Positions 61,414 through 64,000 of a DNA stretch of 64,000 bases are shown in pieces (within the stretch, counting starts at the first letter, position 1; each line of letters starts with the position of its first letter). The position numbers were made by a program, and so were the translations under genes. A model generated the notes under the pieces. The model saw only the letters and a list, made by a program, of their open reading frames with translations. It ran no database searches and was not told the origin of the DNA. The stretch is from NCBI GenBank assembly GCA_023230525.1, contig JALNXE010000010.1:1-64000 (forward strand). Reading direction: 5' to 3'. Source of the DNA: Desulfobulbaceae bacterium (lineage in GTDB: Bacteria > Desulfobacterota > Desulfobulbia > Desulfobulbales > SURF-16).

Positions 61414-62720
61414 CGTATTTCCTTTTCTGCAAGAAGAAGCTGACAAGCTGCACCTGCGCCTTCCTGTACGGTAAAATGTCTGGCTATTTTTTGTCGCAGA
61501 ATAATGTAAGAGCAGACAGTGCTTGCACCCATGGCAATGGTAATTGACCAAGCCGCCCCAATAAGACCAAAAAGTGGAATAAAGACAAGCAGAAGTGCCA
61601 GAGCCAGAATGATCTTGGTGCATTCCAGATAAAAACGGAGATGCGCATGACCCAGAGCATAAAAAATAAAGGAATAAGGCACATAGAGCATTGAGATGAG
61701 ATACCCGCCGAGAAGAACACGAAAGATGCTTGCCGAGGCAACGTACTCAGTGCCGTAGACGATACGGATAGCAGGCTTTGCCAAGAAAAAGAGAACCAAA
61801 GACACAAGCACGATCAGCCCGGAGGAGAGCAGAACCTCTCTCGAAAATTTGCGAAACTCCTGGGGAGAAGCGATGGCCTCATTCATGGCCTTGGGCAAAA
61901 CCACCTTGTTGAGGCTCCGCGAGAAGAGGGCCAACAACATCACCAAGGCGTTTGCAGCCGCATATATGCCAATGTCAGCATAGGAAACAAATTTTGCAAG
62001 CACCGTCACGTCCAGACGCGGGAAAAGGTACATGACCACAGATGTAAGGAAAACCCATTTGCCAAGGGAAAAGAAGGTCATAGCCTGGTGGCGGTGGAAA
62101 AGGCGGAGTGAGCCGGTGATCCGCACAAGGAGCCACAGAAAAACAAGGCCGCTCCCCATGGACACCACAAGGTACACAGTGAAAATTTGAGGCAGGCCGT
62201 TCATAAACCCAAAGAGATACATGACGCCAACACCAAGGAATATCAGGAGGCAATATGAGCTTTCCGCCAAGGTTGATGCCACAAACCGTCCCTGTTCCTG
62301 GAAATGGCTGGCCAACGTAAAGGAAAAACAGAGAGCCCCGCCACCCACGGCACCAAGGGAGTAAAGGAAAAAAGGCGATAGCTCTCCAGAGGAACCCACG
62401 GAGTGGGTTCCCAAGAAAGGGATGGACACACATCCAACAAGCAGAAAATAAATAATCTTGAGCAGGATGTTGATTCTCAAATATTCCGCCTTATTCTCGC
62501 CTGCCCCTAGATTTTTCGCATAGCGGATATAGGTGGTGTCGAAGGCCTGGGGGAAAAGAGGCACAATACTGAATGCAACAAAAAAAAGGCTGAACTGGCC
62601 GTAAAAACTCTTGCCCAGGGTTCTGGCGACAATAACGGAGGTCATGAACAGGAAAAGCCGGGCTAAACCGGCGCCCATGAGGACGGTGAGATAGTTGGTT
62701 ATGTGTTTCTTCATGCTCAT
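61410..62720 (-). CDS. Polysaccharide flippase, Wzx/MATE-like
   Basis: A 436-residue polytopic protein with 12 or so helices in the O-antigen flippase (PST/MVF) pattern (NYLTVLMGAGLARLFLFMTSVIVARTLG start, FPRLDVTVLAKFVSYADIGIYAAANAL, ALFSRSLNKVVLPKAMNEA). It moves the lipid-linked repeat unit across the inner membrane. The start at 62720 is chosen: the longer frame overlaps the upstream gene, and GAGAAGG precedes this ATG. A second ATG six bases on is possible. It lies directly behind the FrhB-family gene. Confidence 0.9.
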   Translation of the reverse strand: MSMKKHITNYLTVLMGAGLARLFLFMTSVIVARTLGKSFYGQFSLFFVAFSIVPLFPQAFDTTYIRYAKNLGAGENKAEYLRINILLKIIYFLLVGCVSIPFLGTHSVGSSGELSPFFLYSLGAVGGGALCFSFTLASHFQEQGRFVASTLAESSYCLLIFLGVGVMYLFGFMNGLPQIFTVYLVVSMGSGLVFLWLLVRITGSLRLFHRHQAMTFFSLGKWVFLTSVVMYLFPRLDVTVLAKFVSYADIGIYAAANALVMLLALFSRSLNKVVLPKAMNEAIASPQEFRKFSREVLLSSGLIVLVSLVLFFLAKPAIRIVYGTEYVASASIFRVLLGGYLISMLYVPYSFIFYALGHAHLRFYLECTKIILALALLLVFIPLFGLIGAAWSITIAMGASTVCSYIILRQKIARHFTVQEGAGAACQLLLAEKEIR

Positions 62721-62721
62721 A

Positions 62722-63942
62722 TCACTGCCTTCTCCGAGTGCAGGAATGCAACTTTGGGAGGAACACGTCCCGAAGGTCCGGAGCATGGGCGATAAGCTTA
62801 TGAATAATGGATGGCAGGGAAAAGCGCCCCAAAAGGGTTTCATACATTCGCCCCTGAAATTGTTCGCCAATGCCAGCAAGCCGGGCTCTTAACGCCACAG
62901 GCCGCCCGAGATAATAGTTCACCAAAGTGGCTTTGCGGCACATGTCCCCGAGATTGATGGCGCTCTTGCCATCTTCGGGGGAAATACCCTCGATCTGGAG
63001 TTCCCCGCCGGAAGCCTCAAGAAGCTCTAAGCCTTCAGAGGTCCATGCCACAACCAGGGTTTCCCCGAGAGGATTCTTCTGGCGGATGCCCCATGGGTCC
63101 AGAAGCGTCAAGTCCACATTGAGACCAAAGGCATCCGGGCAGAAACGGCAACCGGGTACACGCCATAGTCTTTTCCCAAAAGGTACCCCCGCCGCCTGTT
63201 CCCAGGCAAGACTGCGCTGGTTGACCAAAACCCGGCCGGGCCAACCCTCGCCGCGATAAGCCACCTCATGAATTGATCCAGGCGCCTCGCCCCCCTTTGG
63301 GATTTTAAGCCGTTTGGCATAGTACTCCGTGGCGCGGAAGTCTTTCTGCTGTTTACAGTAGATAGCCACCTTAAAAAGACGGTCGGCTTTCTTCCCTGCC
63401 AGTACTTCGGCTGCCATAAGCTGGCATGGTGTACCCACAACCAGCAGACTATTCTGACGCTCCTGGAGCCGTAAATTCTTCATGACCAAGATGGGCAGGT
63501 ACATGGAGTTCGGCATGGAGGCGATGTCATCGCCTCTTTGCCAGAAGCATCCCTCAGCCCATGGATAGGCAGCAGCATTTTTGAGCGTATAAGCCAGATT
63601 GGCCAGCCCGGAACCAAGGGCTGTTTTAACCAGCAATCTGCCGGCCCCGCCTGACGAAGCATGGCTCCGAACCTGTCGGTCTCGGGCAAAGGCAAGTGAA
63701 AAACCAAGAGCACCATCAAGCTTTGCCGGGTCGAAGCCAGCCAAGGGCAGGCGGTGCGCCGGGCATGTTCTGATGCAGGCCAGACAGCGATTGCAGTTTT
63801 CTTCGTGCCAGGAAATGTGAAATAACCCGTGGGCTGTCGGTAGAGCCTTGAGGCTGCCTGTCTTGCAGGCCGCCAGACAACCACCGCACTGAGTGCAACG
63901 CGCCGGCTCAAAAACAATACCCTTTGATGTTTCGGTGAGCAT
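62722..63942 (-). CDS. FrhB-family Fe-S protein (F420 hydrogenase/dehydrogenase beta-like)
   Basis: A 406-residue iron-sulfur protein. Two ferredoxin-type 4Fe-4S motifs open it (Cys16, Cys19, Cys22, Cys26 and Cys50, Cys53, Cys56, Cys60). The FrhB/FdhB-type N- and C-terminal regions follow (RSHASSGGAGRLLVKTALGSG, VVGTPCQLMAAEVLAG, GCRFCPDAFGLNVDLTLLDPWG). Such proteins occur beside pyruvyl transferases and flippases in many glycan loci and probably reduce or modify a bound substrate with flavin. The substrate is unknown. The start has no strong ribosome binding site. It is the first gene of the cluster inside this window; others may lie upstream beyond base 64000. Confidence 0.88.
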   Translation of the reverse strand: MLTETSKGIVFEPARCTQCGGCLAACKTGSLKALPTAHGLFHISWHEENCNRCLACIRTCPAHRLPLAGFDPAKLDGALGFSLAFARDRQVRSHASSGGAGRLLVKTALGSGLANLAYTLKNAAAYPWAEGCFWQRGDDIASMPNSMYLPILVMKNLRLQERQNSLLVVGTPCQLMAAEVLAGKKADRLFKVAIYCKQQKDFRATEYYAKRLKIPKGGEAPGSIHEVAYRGEGWPGRVLVNQRSLAWEQAAGVPFGKRLWRVPGCRFCPDAFGLNVDLTLLDPWGIRQKNPLGETLVVAWTSEGLELLEASGGELQIEGISPEDGKSAINLGDMCRKATLVNYYLGRPVALRARLAGIGEQFQGRMYETLLGRFSLPSIIHKLIAHAPDLRDVFLPKLHSCTRRRQ

Positions 63943-64000
63943 GATCAGTTGCCAGTGCCTAACTGACCTGCTGGAGTTAGTTCAACCTTGGCATGAGATG

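Overview
The window reads as a chromosome segment of a Gram-negative, sulfate- or sulfur-metabolising member of the Desulfobacterota, most likely near the Desulfobulbales. This is inferred from gene content: LptD, an LPS-type outer membrane, a Geobacter-like riboswitch/multiheme cytochrome pair, a Sat-CysC fusion and an exosortase-linked polysaccharide locus. No rRNA, tRNA or CRISPR array was recognised.

Positions 1-30 kb are mostly housekeeping. They hold the 3' part of acs, a PilZ protein, a minus-strand run ilvD-lptD-DHH phosphoesterase-mltB, a radical SAM protein and RNase E/G. Next come a c-di-GMP-I (GEMM-I) type riboswitch with an overlapping terminator in front of a multiheme cytochrome c, then lon-mltG-gspG on the minus strand. 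A plus-strand series follows: a beta-helix transferase-like protein, a parvulin, dinG, a polyprenyl diphosphate synthase, a YibQ-type deacetylase, a SAM hydroxide adenosyltransferase, an ArsR regulator and a LolA-like protein. A biotin block (BioH-like, bioC, bioD) sits directly behind the polysaccharide operon.

Positions 30.5-51 kb hold an exosortase/PEP-CTERM-type exopolysaccharide system on the minus strand: TPR lipoprotein PrsT, Wza-like export protein, outer-membrane barrel, Wzz/GumC-like chain-length protein, BY-type kinase, ExeA-like ATPase, a polyprenyl-phosphate sugar transferase and an exosortase fused to EpsI. A plus-strand GlrK/QseG/GlrR-like sigma-54 two-component set faces prsT. 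Accessory genes interrupt the locus: a Sat-CysC fusion whose sulfurylase half has lost its signature residues, a FnIII/TSP3/LamG secreted protein with a truncated duplicate module, a repeat-flanked ATPase cassette, and a toxin-first VapC/antitoxin pair.

Positions 52-64 kb are a minus-strand glycan assembly cluster: two GT4 glycosyltransferases, a radical SAM/SPASM protein, a secreted beta-propeller protein, an acyltransferase, two pyruvyl-transferase-family proteins, a Wzx-like flippase and an FrhB-family iron-sulfur protein. They probably build, decorate and flip the repeat unit that the 30-51 kb machinery elongates and exports. By eye, several genes at 52-59 kb are AT-richer than the housekeeping block, as is common for acquired glycan loci.
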